Source: Lewinella sp. LCG006
GTDB lineage: Bacteria; Bacteroidota; Bacteroidia; Chitinophagales; Saprospiraceae
DNA: 64,000 nucleotides
Direction: 5' to 3'
NCBI RefSeq assembly: GCF_040784935.1
Contig: NZ_CP160680.1
Location: forward strand, 6,429,802 to 6,493,801
Made by a program: the position numbers and the translations under genes
The notes under the pieces: generated by a model
Databases searched by the model: none
What the model saw: only the letters and a program-made list of their open reading frames with translations
What the model was told of the DNA's origin: nothing
Part shown: in pieces, positions 1 through 8,685 of the stretch
Numbering within the stretch: position 1 is the stretch's first letter
Layout: each line of letters opens with the position of its first letter

Positions 1-1
1 C

Positions 2-1918
2 ATGAAAATCCAGGATGGTGAAATGGCGGTCGACCGCAAACAATACGCCGTGGCTGTAACAATGCTAAAAAAAGAATACAGCAAGGCAGATACCCGGGTA
101 GAGAAAGGCAAAATTGCCTACTTGCTGGGCACCGCTTATGATGGTCTTAATCAAGGCGCTGATGCCATCAGTTGGTACAAAACGGCTTATGACAATCAGT
201 ACGGGATGGACGCTTTGCGCAATTACGCCCAAGCCTTAAAGCAAGCTGGTGAATATCGGGAAGCTGCACAGGTCTACAAAGAACTGGGCTTGGAGATTGG
301 CAGCCCTTATGAATACCGCAAAGAGATTAGAGCTTGTGAAACCGCCGCCGAATGGAGTGAAGAACAACGGAACGAATTTGAAGTAGAGGCACTGCCCTCC
401 AATTCATCCGCCTCTGACTACGCGCCTGTCCTTTACGGACAAGAAGAATTGATTATCACCTCAGACCGGGCTGCTGCTACGGGTGATGAAAGCTACAACT
501 GGACGGGAGAAGCCTTTAGCGATTTTTTTGTGGTCAACCTGGCCAGCAATACCGTTGAGCCCTTGCAATTGGGGCTGAATACGGAAGACAATGAGGGAAC
601 GCTGAGTTTCAACAAGGACCAAAGTCAAGTATTTTTCACGCGTTGTAATGCTCCTAAAGGCGAAGATGCTTTCTGTAAGATCATGGTGAGTAACAAAATC
701 ACCGATGGCGCTTACGGACCAGCTACACCTCTCCCCTTCCAGGAAGCAGGCGTCAATTATATGCACCCCGCCATGGGGCCTGATGGAAAAACCTTGTATT
801 TCAGCTCCAACCACCCTGATGGCTGGGGCGGTTTCGATATCTATTCAACTGTATTTGAAAACGGCCAATGGAGTGAACCTAAAATCCTCAGTCGCTCTGT
901 AAACACCGAAGCCGACGAGCAGTTTCCTACGTTTGATCAGGACACGATGTATTTTGCCTCTTCCGGACATACCGGCATGGGCGGCTTGGATGTTTTCAGA
1001 ACCTACCCCCTGGCATCCGGCAATTGGGCACCTCCGATCAATCTGAAGACGCCCATTAACTCCGGAGGGGATGATTTTGGTTTTGTGATTGATCGCCGTA
1101 CGAAAACCAACCAGGGAGATGTTGTCGCTACGGGCTATTTCACCTCCCGACGAGGAGAGATGGGCGGCGATGATATTTACAGGTTTACCCAAAAAGTACT
1201 GCCGCCGGAACCGGAGCCAGATACGAGTGTGCCGATTGTCTACAAAAACACCTTGGATGTTTACGTAGTAGAAAAAATCTACCAAGACCCCAGCAACCCT
1301 AATAGTAGTGTGCTAGGTAAAAAACCACTCCCTGGTGCTAGCTTGAAAATTCAGCTTGGGCGGGAAGAACGGACGGTAGAAGTAAATGAAGAAGGCAAAA
1401 TCAGCCTCAACATTCAAGACAATTCCCTCTACGCTTTCTTTGCCAGCAAAGCCGGTTACCTCAACAACGACGGTAAATTCAGTAGCATCGGCTTACCGGA
1501 AGATCCCCGCAACCCCGAGCAATTGTACGAAGTAGAGATCGTACTGGAAAAAATCTTCCTCAATCGGGAGATTGTCCTGGAGAATATCTACTACGATTTT
1601 GACGAGTCCTTCATCCGCGAAGATGCCAAACCTACCCTCGATGCCCTCGCAGATATCTTGGAGAAAAACCCGGCAATACGTATCCAATTAGGTAGCCATA
1701 CCGACTGCCGTGGTGGTGACCAGTACAACGAATCCTTGAGCCAGCGCCGGGCACAAGCTGCTGTTGACTACCTGATCAATCAAAAAAGCATTGACGCGAG
1801 CCGATTGGCGGCCTTAGGTTATGGCGAAAGCCAGCCGGCCAATGACTGCCTGTGTAGCCGCTGTAGCGAGGACGATCACCAGGAGAATCGGCGGACGACT
1901 TTTAAGATATTGGAGTAA
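2..1918 (+). CDS. PorE-like TPR / PD40 propeller / OmpA-domain protein (5' partial)
   Basis: Probable periplasmic or outer-membrane protein that links an envelope complex to peptidoglycan. Visible order: TPR-like helices (about residues 5-110), a PD40/WD40-type propeller (about 140-400, with repeats such as GKTLYFSSNHPDGWGGFDIY), a carboxypeptidase-regulatory-like beta domain (about 415-515) and a C-terminal OmpA domain (about 525-638) with the peptidoglycan-contact segment HTDCRGGDQYNESLSQRRA. This is the domain order of PorE, a type IX secretion component; assignment to PorE itself is inference, since Bacteroidota carry many paralogues. The first visible Met lies one base from the window edge and no signal peptide follows it, so the gene very probably starts upstream. 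Confidence 0.8.
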   Translation: MKIQDGEMAVDRKQYAVAVTMLKKEYSKADTRVEKGKIAYLLGTAYDGLNQGADAISWYKTAYDNQYGMDALRNYAQALKQAGEYREAAQVYKELGLEIGSPYEYRKEIRACETAAEWSEEQRNEFEVEALPSNSSASDYAPVLYGQEELIITSDRAAATGDESYNWTGEAFSDFFVVNLASNTVEPLQLGLNTEDNEGTLSFNKDQSQVFFTRCNAPKGEDAFCKIMVSNKITDGAYGPATPLPFQEAGVNYMHPAMGPDGKTLYFSSNHPDGWGGFDIYSTVFENGQWSEPKILSRSVNTEADEQFPTFDQDTMYFASSGHTGMGGLDVFRTYPLASGNWAPPINLKTPINSGGDDFGFVIDRRTKTNQGDVVATGYFTSRRGEMGGDDIYRFTQKVLPPEPEPDTSVPIVYKNTLDVYVVEKIYQDPSNPNSSVLGKKPLPGASLKIQLGREERTVEVNEEGKISLNIQDNSLYAFFASKAGYLNNDGKFSSIGLPEDPRNPEQLYEVEIVLEKIFLNREIVLENIYYDFDESFIREDAKPTLDALADILEKNPAIRIQLGSHTDCRGGDQYNESLSQRRAQAAVDYLINQKSIDASRLAALGYGESQPANDCLCSRCSEDDHQENRRTTFKILE

Positions 1919-1921
1919 TAT

Positions 1922-2003
1922 GTGAGCTTGGGGTAAAACATCAAAATACGGTAATTACCTACCCCAATCTCACGGTACTTGGTATTGGGTACTTGGTACT
2001 TGG
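1922..2003 (+). repeat. Hairpin plus GGTACTTGG array, copy 1
   Basis: A 14-bp stem with one mismatch (1922-1935 pairs with 1960-1973) starts three bases after the stop codon of the OmpA-domain gene and is followed by a GGTACTTGG-type array at 1974-2003. The same arrangement recurs near 4.4, 16.3, 23.5 and 46.7 kb, always just behind a stop codon. Confidence 0.7.
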
Positions 2004-2065
2004 ATTCAAAAGATCCTCCATCCGACGTTAATCACCTCCCCAAATCCCCCCTACCACTATAGAAC

Positions 2066-4435
2066 ATGTTACGATATAAAAAAAAGAGAGCAAACCACGT
2101 GATACTAATCTGTATGACAACAACTCTATTCTTTGATTTTTTTTCAATAAACACCATAGTTTCTCTAGCTGGACAAGCTGATTTTAACAAAGAAATTATA
2201 TATAATAATTCTTCTATTTCGCAATTGGTAAATATACAATTGACCGAAGAAAATAATATTGTAGCATTCTTAAGTGGGCCATCAACACCTAATATCATTC
2301 AACTACACTATGATGCTTCCGGTAATTTCTTAGAAGGTCGCAAATCTGAATTTCTTGAAGGCGGCTGGAACACTTCTGCGCTCAGAGGAAATTATTTTGC
2401 TAACAGTGAATATTTACTTTATAACCTTTTTCGAGGTGGTGCTGCTGCCAATTCCAAAACCGCCTTGTTTATTTATAACCTGCAGAACGGCGACTATAAA
2501 ATCAAACAACTGAGCAATCAATACTTGCGAAAAGAATCATTTACCCTCTCATCAAATGGAGAAAAAGTATTGACTTCACAGCATTTGTCACCAATAGGTG
2601 ATAATGGTCGTAAATTCCTGGGCCTGACTTTACTTGATTTGGGTACTACTGATAGCGAATGGGATTATTACTACGAACTATCACCAGCACTATTCTCTAG
2701 TATGCAATCTATCTGGCCTCAGAGCGTACTTACCAATTCGAATCAACAATTTATCAGCCTTCAAGGAATATCTACTGTAGGCTCCCCAATCAATTATACC
2801 ACTCTACTGGAAATCGATACGCTTGGACAATTACAACGCAACCTGAGAATTGCCGACAGCACACTGTACGCTTATGACATTATAGAAGATGATTTCGGCA
2901 ATTACTACCTCTACGGCACCACTGAATCTCCTACTGTAGCTTTTGAAAACGATGCCTTCATCGCCAAACTCGACGCGAACTGGAACGTGCTTTGGGCCAG
3001 ACGCCTACACGCAGAGGAATTTTCTTTCTACCGAATGCAACTCAGTATTGCCAATAACGGAGATGCAGTCTTTTCGTACGCTACTTTCGGTAATTTTCCG
3101 ATCATCGCTGGTCGGCTTTCTGCCAATGGTGAATTGCTGGACTACCAAGGTTATTCTGCTTACGATCCACAATTGGGAGTTACCAGTAACCAGGAGACTG
3201 TTTTTTTGAGTGAGCGTATTTACGAAGCCTCGGATTGGAGAAGGGGTATACTCCTTTCAAAAACCAATGCAAACGGCATCTTCGAAGAATGTGATACTTA
3301 TGTAGCGTGCCTTGAAGTATCACCGCTTGAATTCCCTACCGATACACTTAATTGGGTACGCTCTCTCTCCAATCCTCTGGTAAATCTCGACGAGGAAGTT
3401 ACCGTCACGCCATTTACAGCCACAACGGTCGATTTTTGTGGCACACCGGATTTTCCTTCCCCTGAATTTTCGGTGCCGTCACTCTTATGCCCAGAGCAGC
3501 CTCTAGTTGCTGACAGCTTGAATAACACGCTGGCAAACACCGTATTCTGGCAAATTACAGGAACCGATCTTGATACTTTTCTCATGGATCGTACACTGAT
3601 GTATACTTTTTTAGACACTGGGGTATATGACATCACGCAGTATCTCTACGTTTTGGGTTGTGAGTATACCTCTAGACGTAGCGTTCGCGTATCCTCTCGT
3701 GATCAATTCCGATTTTTGCCCGCAGATACCTTTGTTTGTGAAACAACTTTGCTCCTTGAGCCGTCCATAGCTGATTTTCCTGATTCCACTGTTTTTAATT
3801 GGCAGGATGATCCCGGTAGCGGCATCAATAGAAACATCAACCAATCTGGCAGCTATATCCTGGAAGCAATGACGGATGGTTGTTTGTTTCGAGATTCTAT
3901 CTGGATAGACTTTGCCAATGAGTTGTCTCCACCCTTTGAAATCCTTATCCCGGTATCTGACACGATATGTGAAGCTGATTTACCTTATACGCTGGAAGTT
4001 TCCAGTAATTATAGCGATTTGTTCTGGATTGATAATGATAGTTTTTCCAGCAATCAGGCTTACCTCATTGAACAAGAAGGAAGCTATGAAGTCAGTACAA
4101 GCTTCGAAAACTGCATTTTCCGAGAACGCTTCGAATTGGTAGTATCCGACTGCTTAGTTGATATTTTTATTCCTAATGTGTTTAGCCCAAATAACGATGG
4201 TACGAACGATGAATTACGTGCTTTCGGTCAGCACTTTATACCTCGCAGGCTAAGCATTTATGATCGTTGGGGAGGCTTGGTACATGATACTCAACAGGCC
4301 CCTTTTACTTGGGATGGTAATGGGCTTAATCGTCGTTCTTCTGGAAAAGGGGTATACGTCGTAGTCTTCGAATACTTCAATCTTTTATCGGGATCAATTG
4401 GAGTTACTACCCAAGATGTACTTCTAATTAAGTAG
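2066..4435 (+). CDS. Secreted protein with type IX (CHU_C) C-terminal sorting domain
   Basis: Probable surface-exposed or secreted protein of unknown function. After a basic N-terminus (MLRYKKKRANH) a hydrophobic signal peptide is visible. The first 420 residues look like beta-propeller repeats, and the middle carries Cys-containing Ig/PKD-like segments. The last 90 residues form the gliding-motility-associated C-terminal domain (IFIPNVFSPNNDGTNDELRA, then YDRWGGLVHDT and WDGNG), the type IX signal seen in Saprospira/Cytophaga relatives. It is convergent with the glycosyltransferase gene downstream. Specific ligand or enzyme activity cannot be read from the sequence. Confidence 0.85.
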   Translation: MLRYKKKRANHVILICMTTTLFFDFFSINTIVSLAGQADFNKEIIYNNSSISQLVNIQLTEENNIVAFLSGPSTPNIIQLHYDASGNFLEGRKSEFLEGGWNTSALRGNYFANSEYLLYNLFRGGAAANSKTALFIYNLQNGDYKIKQLSNQYLRKESFTLSSNGEKVLTSQHLSPIGDNGRKFLGLTLLDLGTTDSEWDYYYELSPALFSSMQSIWPQSVLTNSNQQFISLQGISTVGSPINYTTLLEIDTLGQLQRNLRIADSTLYAYDIIEDDFGNYYLYGTTESPTVAFENDAFIAKLDANWNVLWARRLHAEEFSFYRMQLSIANNGDAVFSYATFGNFPIIAGRLSANGELLDYQGYSAYDPQLGVTSNQETVFLSERIYEASDWRRGILLSKTNANGIFEECDTYVACLEVSPLEFPTDTLNWVRSLSNPLVNLDEEVTVTPFTATTVDFCGTPDFPSPEFSVPSLLCPEQPLVADSLNNTLANTVFWQITGTDLDTFLMDRTLMYTFLDTGVYDITQYLYVLGCEYTSRRSVRVSSRDQFRFLPADTFVCETTLLLEPSIADFPDSTVFNWQDDPGSGINRNINQSGSYILEAMTDGCLFRDSIWIDFANELSPPFEILIPVSDTICEADLPYTLEVSSNYSDLFWIDNDSFSSNQAYLIEQEGSYEVSTSFENCIFRERFELVVSDCLVDIFIPNVFSPNNDGTNDELRAFGQHFIPRRLSIYDRWGGLVHDTQQAPFTWDGNGLNRRSSGKGVYVVVFEYFNLLSGSIGVTTQDVLLIK

Positions 4436-4446
4436 GCTGCCCCATC

Positions 4447-4480
4447 CGAGTACCAAGTACCAAGTACTTAATACCGCTCA
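4447..4480 (-). repeat. GGTACTTGG array, copy 2
   Basis: Read on the minus strand this is GGTATTAAGTACTTGGTACT continuing with a further unit, and it begins a few bases after the stop codon of the minus-strand glycosyltransferase. No long stem precedes it, although the bases GTGAGC before it match the start of the copy 1 hairpin. Confidence 0.6.
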
Positions 4481-4482
4481 CA

Positions 4483-6432
4483 TTACCTCCCCAACTCCCC
4501 CCTCCCCTTCCAAACAATATCCAGATCCATCCAGAGCTGGTAATCTTTGGCGTAGAGGAGGTTCAGGCGGTGGACGGTGGCCTCATCGGGCTGACGGATA
4601 TTCAGGGGCAAGACGGGGTTTAAGACGCCTGGTTTTATTTTTGGGAGTAATTCCTTGCTGCTGGTTGCATCAGCGTAGCCGACCCAGCTAAGGCGACCAA
4701 TCATGACCTTAGAGATGTTCTGAAGGAGCCCCAGTGGTTTTTTCACGAGTAGTGAAACTAAGGGGAAAAACAGCAAAAGGAATAAACTCATGCCCACATC
4801 GAATAGCCGCTTGTTGCGACGAAGCAATGGTTGTGCAATCGCAAACTGTACATCAATGGTATAGAGCTCTCCGCTATGGTTTTTGGAGTGGCTGCCGATA
4901 ATACTCAGGCTGTCTTCGGGTAGGATTTTGTAGAGCATTTTGGGACCTAGCGTACTCATCCACTTCATGATGGACTGGGCAGGTAGATCACGCGAACAGA
5001 AGATCAACTCTTCGATACGATATATTCTGACAATCTCATCCAATTGATGAAGGATGCCCAGGGTACCTGCTTCTTTTGTTTCAGGGGCTACACGCCCTAC
5101 CAGATTGGTACGCACATTGGCCTGCTGGAGTAACTGAAGCGCACGAGCGGCCTCCTCTTCACTACCAATGAGAACCAGACGCCGTTGTTGTTCCTGACCT
5201 ATTGCCAGCGATTTGTAGCGCAAAAAATACAGTACCATCCGGGTCATCAAAGTTGCCCCAAATGCCCAAACCGCTCCCAGTAGGATGAGTGCCCGGGAAC
5301 TCCTGTATTCTTGCTCCAAAAAACCGTAAGTAGCCGCCAGTACCAAAGTGCCGGTCACTAAACCTCGCAACAAGCGCCTTAGCCGAAAAGGCTCGTCGTA
5401 AGCGCCCGCAAAGAAGTTGCTTCCCAACCAGATGAATACATAGAGCGGAAAGTTGACATAACGTACGGCAGGCTCATAGTAATCGGGATCTTGAAAGTGG
5501 TAATTGGCCCAGAAATTTTGCAAAAAGATCAAGCCCAGATAAATCAGGATGCCCTCTAACAGAGGGAGATATATTTTGCGAATGGCATTGCTCATTAAAG
5601 TCATACCGGCCCGCAGGTAGATCGCACCTTGCAACATGGCCACAAACAAGCGAGCCTGACCTCCCTGAAAATGCTTACGGGCAAAGATGATCATCGCCTG
5701 GTAAAAAGCCTTGACGTAATTGAGGCTCCCTTTTTTGGTGCTCTCCCCTTTGTAATGGATGATCGTGGTCGTAGGGAGATAATAATTCTTGTAGCCTCCT
5801 TGTACAATCCGGTAAGATAAATCAATGTCTTCCCCGTACATAAAGAAGGCCTCGTCGAGCAAGCCAACTTTATCCAAGGCACTACGCCGCATAAACATAA
5901 AAGCTCCCGAAAGCACTTCAATTTCGTGCGTCTCATGTTCGGAGAGATAGCCCAGATGATAGTGATTGAAGTGCGGAGAGGAAGGAAAAACCCTCGCTAG
6001 TCCAAACGTTTTGGCGAAAGCCACCCAAGGTGAAGGAAAACCACGCTTGGATTCCGGTAAGAACTTGCCGGCACCGTCGATCATTCTTACCCCCAAACCA
6101 CCTGCTTCGGGATGCGCATCCATGAAGGCAACACAATGCGCAAAAGTATCTTCCTCTACCAGGGTGTCGGGGTTGAGGAGCAGTACGTATTCGCCTTTTG
6201 CTATGCGAATAGCCTGGTTATTGGCAATCGAAAAACCGGGATTGTCTTGATTGGCGATCAGCTGAACTTCGGGAAATTTTTCGCGCACCATGCTCACCGA
6301 ATCGTCGACCGAATTATTGTCCACCACAAACACTTCGGTAGCTACGTGAGCGGCCGCCTTTCGGACGGAAAGAAGTGTTTGCTCCAGAAAATACCGGACA
6401 TTGTAATTGACGATAACGACGCTGAGCTTCAT
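4483..6432 (-). CDS. Family 2 glycosyltransferase fused to a reduced polyprenyl-glycosylphosphotransferase module
   Basis: N-terminal GT2 domain (about residues 1-240: LSVVIVNYNVRYFLEQ, donor-binding LLLNPDTL, and GEDIDLSYRI) that should transfer a sugar in polysaccharide or glycolipid assembly. It is followed by four or five membrane segments (about 280-410), a Rossmann-like CoA-binding-type region (about 425-545) and a tail resembling the C-terminus of WcaJ/WbaP sugar-phosphate transferases (KRLFDVGMSLFLLLFFPL, GRLSWVGY, then IKPGV). The catalytic block normally between these (FRQ..RVG and KFRSM-type motifs) is absent, so the second half is probably not an active phosphotransferase. The last residues GRGELGR and the stop codon lie in a G-rich repeat tract. 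Confidence 0.8.
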   Translation of the reverse strand: MKLSVVIVNYNVRYFLEQTLLSVRKAAAHVATEVFVVDNNSVDDSVSMVREKFPEVQLIANQDNPGFSIANNQAIRIAKGEYVLLLNPDTLVEEDTFAHCVAFMDAHPEAGGLGVRMIDGAGKFLPESKRGFPSPWVAFAKTFGLARVFPSSPHFNHYHLGYLSEHETHEIEVLSGAFMFMRRSALDKVGLLDEAFFMYGEDIDLSYRIVQGGYKNYYLPTTTIIHYKGESTKKGSLNYVKAFYQAMIIFARKHFQGGQARLFVAMLQGAIYLRAGMTLMSNAIRKIYLPLLEGILIYLGLIFLQNFWANYHFQDPDYYEPAVRYVNFPLYVFIWLGSNFFAGAYDEPFRLRRLLRGLVTGTLVLAATYGFLEQEYRSSRALILLGAVWAFGATLMTRMVLYFLRYKSLAIGQEQQRRLVLIGSEEEAARALQLLQQANVRTNLVGRVAPETKEAGTLGILHQLDEIVRIYRIEELIFCSRDLPAQSIMKWMSTLGPKMLYKILPEDSLSIIGSHSKNHSGELYTIDVQFAIAQPLLRRNKRLFDVGMSLFLLLFFPLVSLLVKKPLGLLQNISKVMIGRLSWVGYADATSSKELLPKIKPGVLNPVLPLNIRQPDEATVHRLNLLYAKDYQLWMDLDIVWKGRGELGR

Positions 6433-6436
6433 GGCA

Positions 6437-7045
6437 CTAATCTACCTTGTAAGGGATCCGGGCCACAATGCTACGGCCCAAGGTGAGGCCATCGGCATAT
6501 TCCAGTTCACCACCGAAAGAAACGCCACGGGCTATGGTACTGACTTTTACCGGGCGATTGGCCAACTGCTTGGTGATGTAGAAAATGGTGGTATCCCCTT
6601 CTATCGTTGGGCTGATGGCCATAATAACCTCCTTGATTTCCCCCTTATCGATTCTACTGACCAGTGAATCGATGTTTAATTCTGAGGGGCCAATGCCCTC
6701 AATGGGTGAAATTACGCCTCCCAGGACATGGTAAGCACCACGGTATTGCCCTGTTTCTTCAATAGCCATAACATCCCGGATGCTCTCTACCACACAGACC
6801 AGTTGGGCATTGCGACGATCATCCTGACAAACGGTACACAGCCGGTCATCACTAAGATTATGGCATTGTTCACATTCCTTAATACCACTGCGCATCTTGG
6901 TGAGTGCATTGGCAAAAGTATCTACCGATTCGCCGGGTTGTTGTACCAAATGCAGCACCAACCGCAGGGCTGTTTTGCGGCCAATACCAGGAAGACTAGA
7001 AAAAGCTTCGACTGCTTCCTCAATTAATTTGGAGGAGAATTGCAT
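6437..7045 (-). CDS. recR: Recombination mediator protein RecR
   Basis: RecR works with RecO and RecF to load RecA on gapped DNA. The 202-residue protein has the helix-hairpin-helix segment (FSSLPGIGRKTALRLVLHL), a four-Cys zinc finger (C58, C61, C70, C73 in CEQCHNLSDDRLCTVC) and a TOPRIM domain (CVVESIRDVMAIEETG to about residue 165). Start chosen at the ATG giving MQFSSKLIEE, the family's normal N-terminus; an upstream ATG at 7090 would add 15 unrelated residues. It lies four bases from the glycosyltransferase gene on the same strand, so the two may be cotranscribed. Confidence 0.95.
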   Translation of the reverse strand: MQFSSKLIEEAVEAFSSLPGIGRKTALRLVLHLVQQPGESVDTFANALTKMRSGIKECEQCHNLSDDRLCTVCQDDRRNAQLVCVVESIRDVMAIEETGQYRGAYHVLGGVISPIEGIGPSELNIDSLVSRIDKGEIKEVIMAISPTIEGDTTIFYITKQLANRPVKVSTIARGVSFGGELEYADGLTLGRSIVARIPYKVD

Positions 7046-7215
7046 ATTTGTTTTCTTCGTGCTGCGCAAAGATACAGCCTTCTTTGACAATTTCAGGACA
7101 AGCTGAACTATGAAAAGGTTAAGCTGTTAAATGAATAGTTTCGCAAAAAAATTGCATTTTTGCGGTGCTCCTAACTAAAGGTCTACAAGAAACAACAGAA
7201 AAACATCAAAATATT

Positions 7216-8535
7216 ATGGCGGAAGTCATTCGTATGCCGCGCATGAGCGACACCATGGAAGAAGGTAACATCATCGGTTGGCTTAAGGCTGAAGGTGAAA
7301 CGGTAGAAGCTGGGGAAACCCTGGCGGAGGTAGAAACCGACAAAGCGACCATGGAATTGGACAGTTATTTTGACGGCGTACTGCTACACATTGCCGTGAA
7401 AGAAGGACAAGTTCCTATTAATGGCGTCATTGCCGTTATCGGGGAAGAAGGAGAAGACTGGAAAGCAGCCATCGCTGCTGCTGGTGATGGGGGCGACGAA
7501 AGTGGTGCCAGTGAAGAAGCACCAGCCAAAGAAGAGGAGGAAGCAACTACCAGTGCGGCTAGCACTCCGGCTGCTGAAGCTGAAGGAGATCGTGTAAAAG
7601 CTTCTCCCCTAGCCCGCAGTATGGCAAAAGAAGCAAATATCGACCTGGGTAATGTTACCGGATCTGGTGATCAAGGCCGTATCGTTAAGCGCGACATTGA
7701 AGCTGCTATGGAAGGGAAATCAGCGGCTCCGGCTTCTGCTCCTACAACCGCCCCTGCTCCTGCCGTGGCTGCTCCTAGTCCAGCTGCCGCTCCTGCACCT
7801 GCTAAAGAACCTGCTGCACCTGCCGTTACGCCATTTGCCTACACGGGCGGAGGTGACAATTTTGAGAAGGTACCTCTCTCTCAAATGCGCAAGGTGATTG
7901 CTCGTCGTTTGGGTGAAAGCAAATTTACAGCTCCTCATTTTTACCTTACGGTAGAAATCAATATGAACAAGGCAATGTCATTGCGCAAGCGCATCAATGA
8001 AGTTGCTCCGACCAAAATTTCCTTCAACGATCTTGTGATCAAAGCCAGTGCTGCGGCATTGCGCCTTCATCCTGCGGTGAACAGCGCGTGGATGGATGAC
8101 CACATTCGTATCAACAAGGACATCAATATCGGTGTGGCTGTTGCCGTAGAAGATGGTCTCCTGGTTCCTGTGGTTCGCTATGCGGATATCAAAACGCTTT
8201 CGCAGATCAATACGGAAGTGAAGAGCCTGGCTGGCAAAGCAAAAAATCGCAAACTACAACCCGATGAGATGCAAGGGAATACCTTCACCATCTCTAACTT
8301 GGGCATGTTTGGTATCGAAGAATTTACCGCTATCATCAATCCGCCTGATGCAGCAATCCTCGCCGTAGGGGGGATCATTGAGAAGGCCGTTGTGAAAAAT
8401 GGAGAAATCGTTGTCGGCAATCAGATGAAAGTAACGCTTTCATGTGACCACCGCGTGATCGATGGTGCGACTGGTGCACAGTTCCTGAATACCTTCAAGG
8501 ATATTTTGGAAGACCCCATCCGTTTGATGGTATAA
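7216..8535 (+). CDS. Pyruvate dehydrogenase complex E2, dihydrolipoamide acetyltransferase
   Basis: Transfers the acetyl group from E1-bound intermediate through a lipoyl arm to CoA. One lipoyl domain at the N-terminus (residues 1-80, lipoylated Lys in VETDKATMEL), an acidic then Ala/Pro-rich linker, a peripheral-subunit-binding domain (about 125-165: KASPLARSMAKEANIDL), a second Ala/Pro linker and the catalytic chloramphenicol-acetyltransferase-like domain (from about 210), with the active-site His in LSCDHRVIDGATGAQF. Start set at the ATG for MAEVIRMPRM; the longer frame from a GTG at 7165 adds 17 non-homologous residues. E1 and E3 genes are not adjacent. The substrate (pyruvate rather than another 2-oxo acid) is inferred from overall similarity. 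Confidence 0.92.
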   Translation: MAEVIRMPRMSDTMEEGNIIGWLKAEGETVEAGETLAEVETDKATMELDSYFDGVLLHIAVKEGQVPINGVIAVIGEEGEDWKAAIAAAGDGGDESGASEEAPAKEEEEATTSAASTPAAEAEGDRVKASPLARSMAKEANIDLGNVTGSGDQGRIVKRDIEAAMEGKSAAPASAPTTAPAPAVAAPSPAAAPAPAKEPAAPAVTPFAYTGGGDNFEKVPLSQMRKVIARRLGESKFTAPHFYLTVEINMNKAMSLRKRINEVAPTKISFNDLVIKASAAALRLHPAVNSAWMDDHIRINKDINIGVAVAVEDGLLVPVVRYADIKTLSQINTEVKSLAGKAKNRKLQPDEMQGNTFTISNLGMFGIEEFTAIINPPDAAILAVGGIIEKAVVKNGEIVVGNQMKVTLSCDHRVIDGATGAQFLNTFKDILEDPIRLMV

Positions 8536-8572
8536 TTGCGCCGCGCAGCGCAAAATGTGTAACTACCCAATT

Positions 8573-8680
8573 AGGATAGAACACCGATTTAACGGATAAA
8601 ACAGGATTTTCACAGATTTTTTAATACCCGTGTAAATCCGTCTGATCCGTTAGATCCGTGTTCTATCCTTTTTTTATACG
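8573..8680. terminator. Long hairpin with T-run between convergent genes
   Basis: Bases 8573-8597 pair with 8645-8669 (23 of 25 matches), with further pairing inside (GGATTTTCAC with GTGTAAATCC). The stem is followed by an eight-T run. It lies between the E2 stop and the stop of the minus-strand photolyase. It probably ends the E2 transcript; on the other strand no equally long T-run is present. Confidence 0.6.
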
Positions 8681-8685
8681 CTCAC

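Noticed and set aside
2032-2298. 88-codon minus-strand frame
   Set aside because: Antisense to a clear secreted-protein gene; only its GRGDLGR end is shared, through the G-rich repeat.
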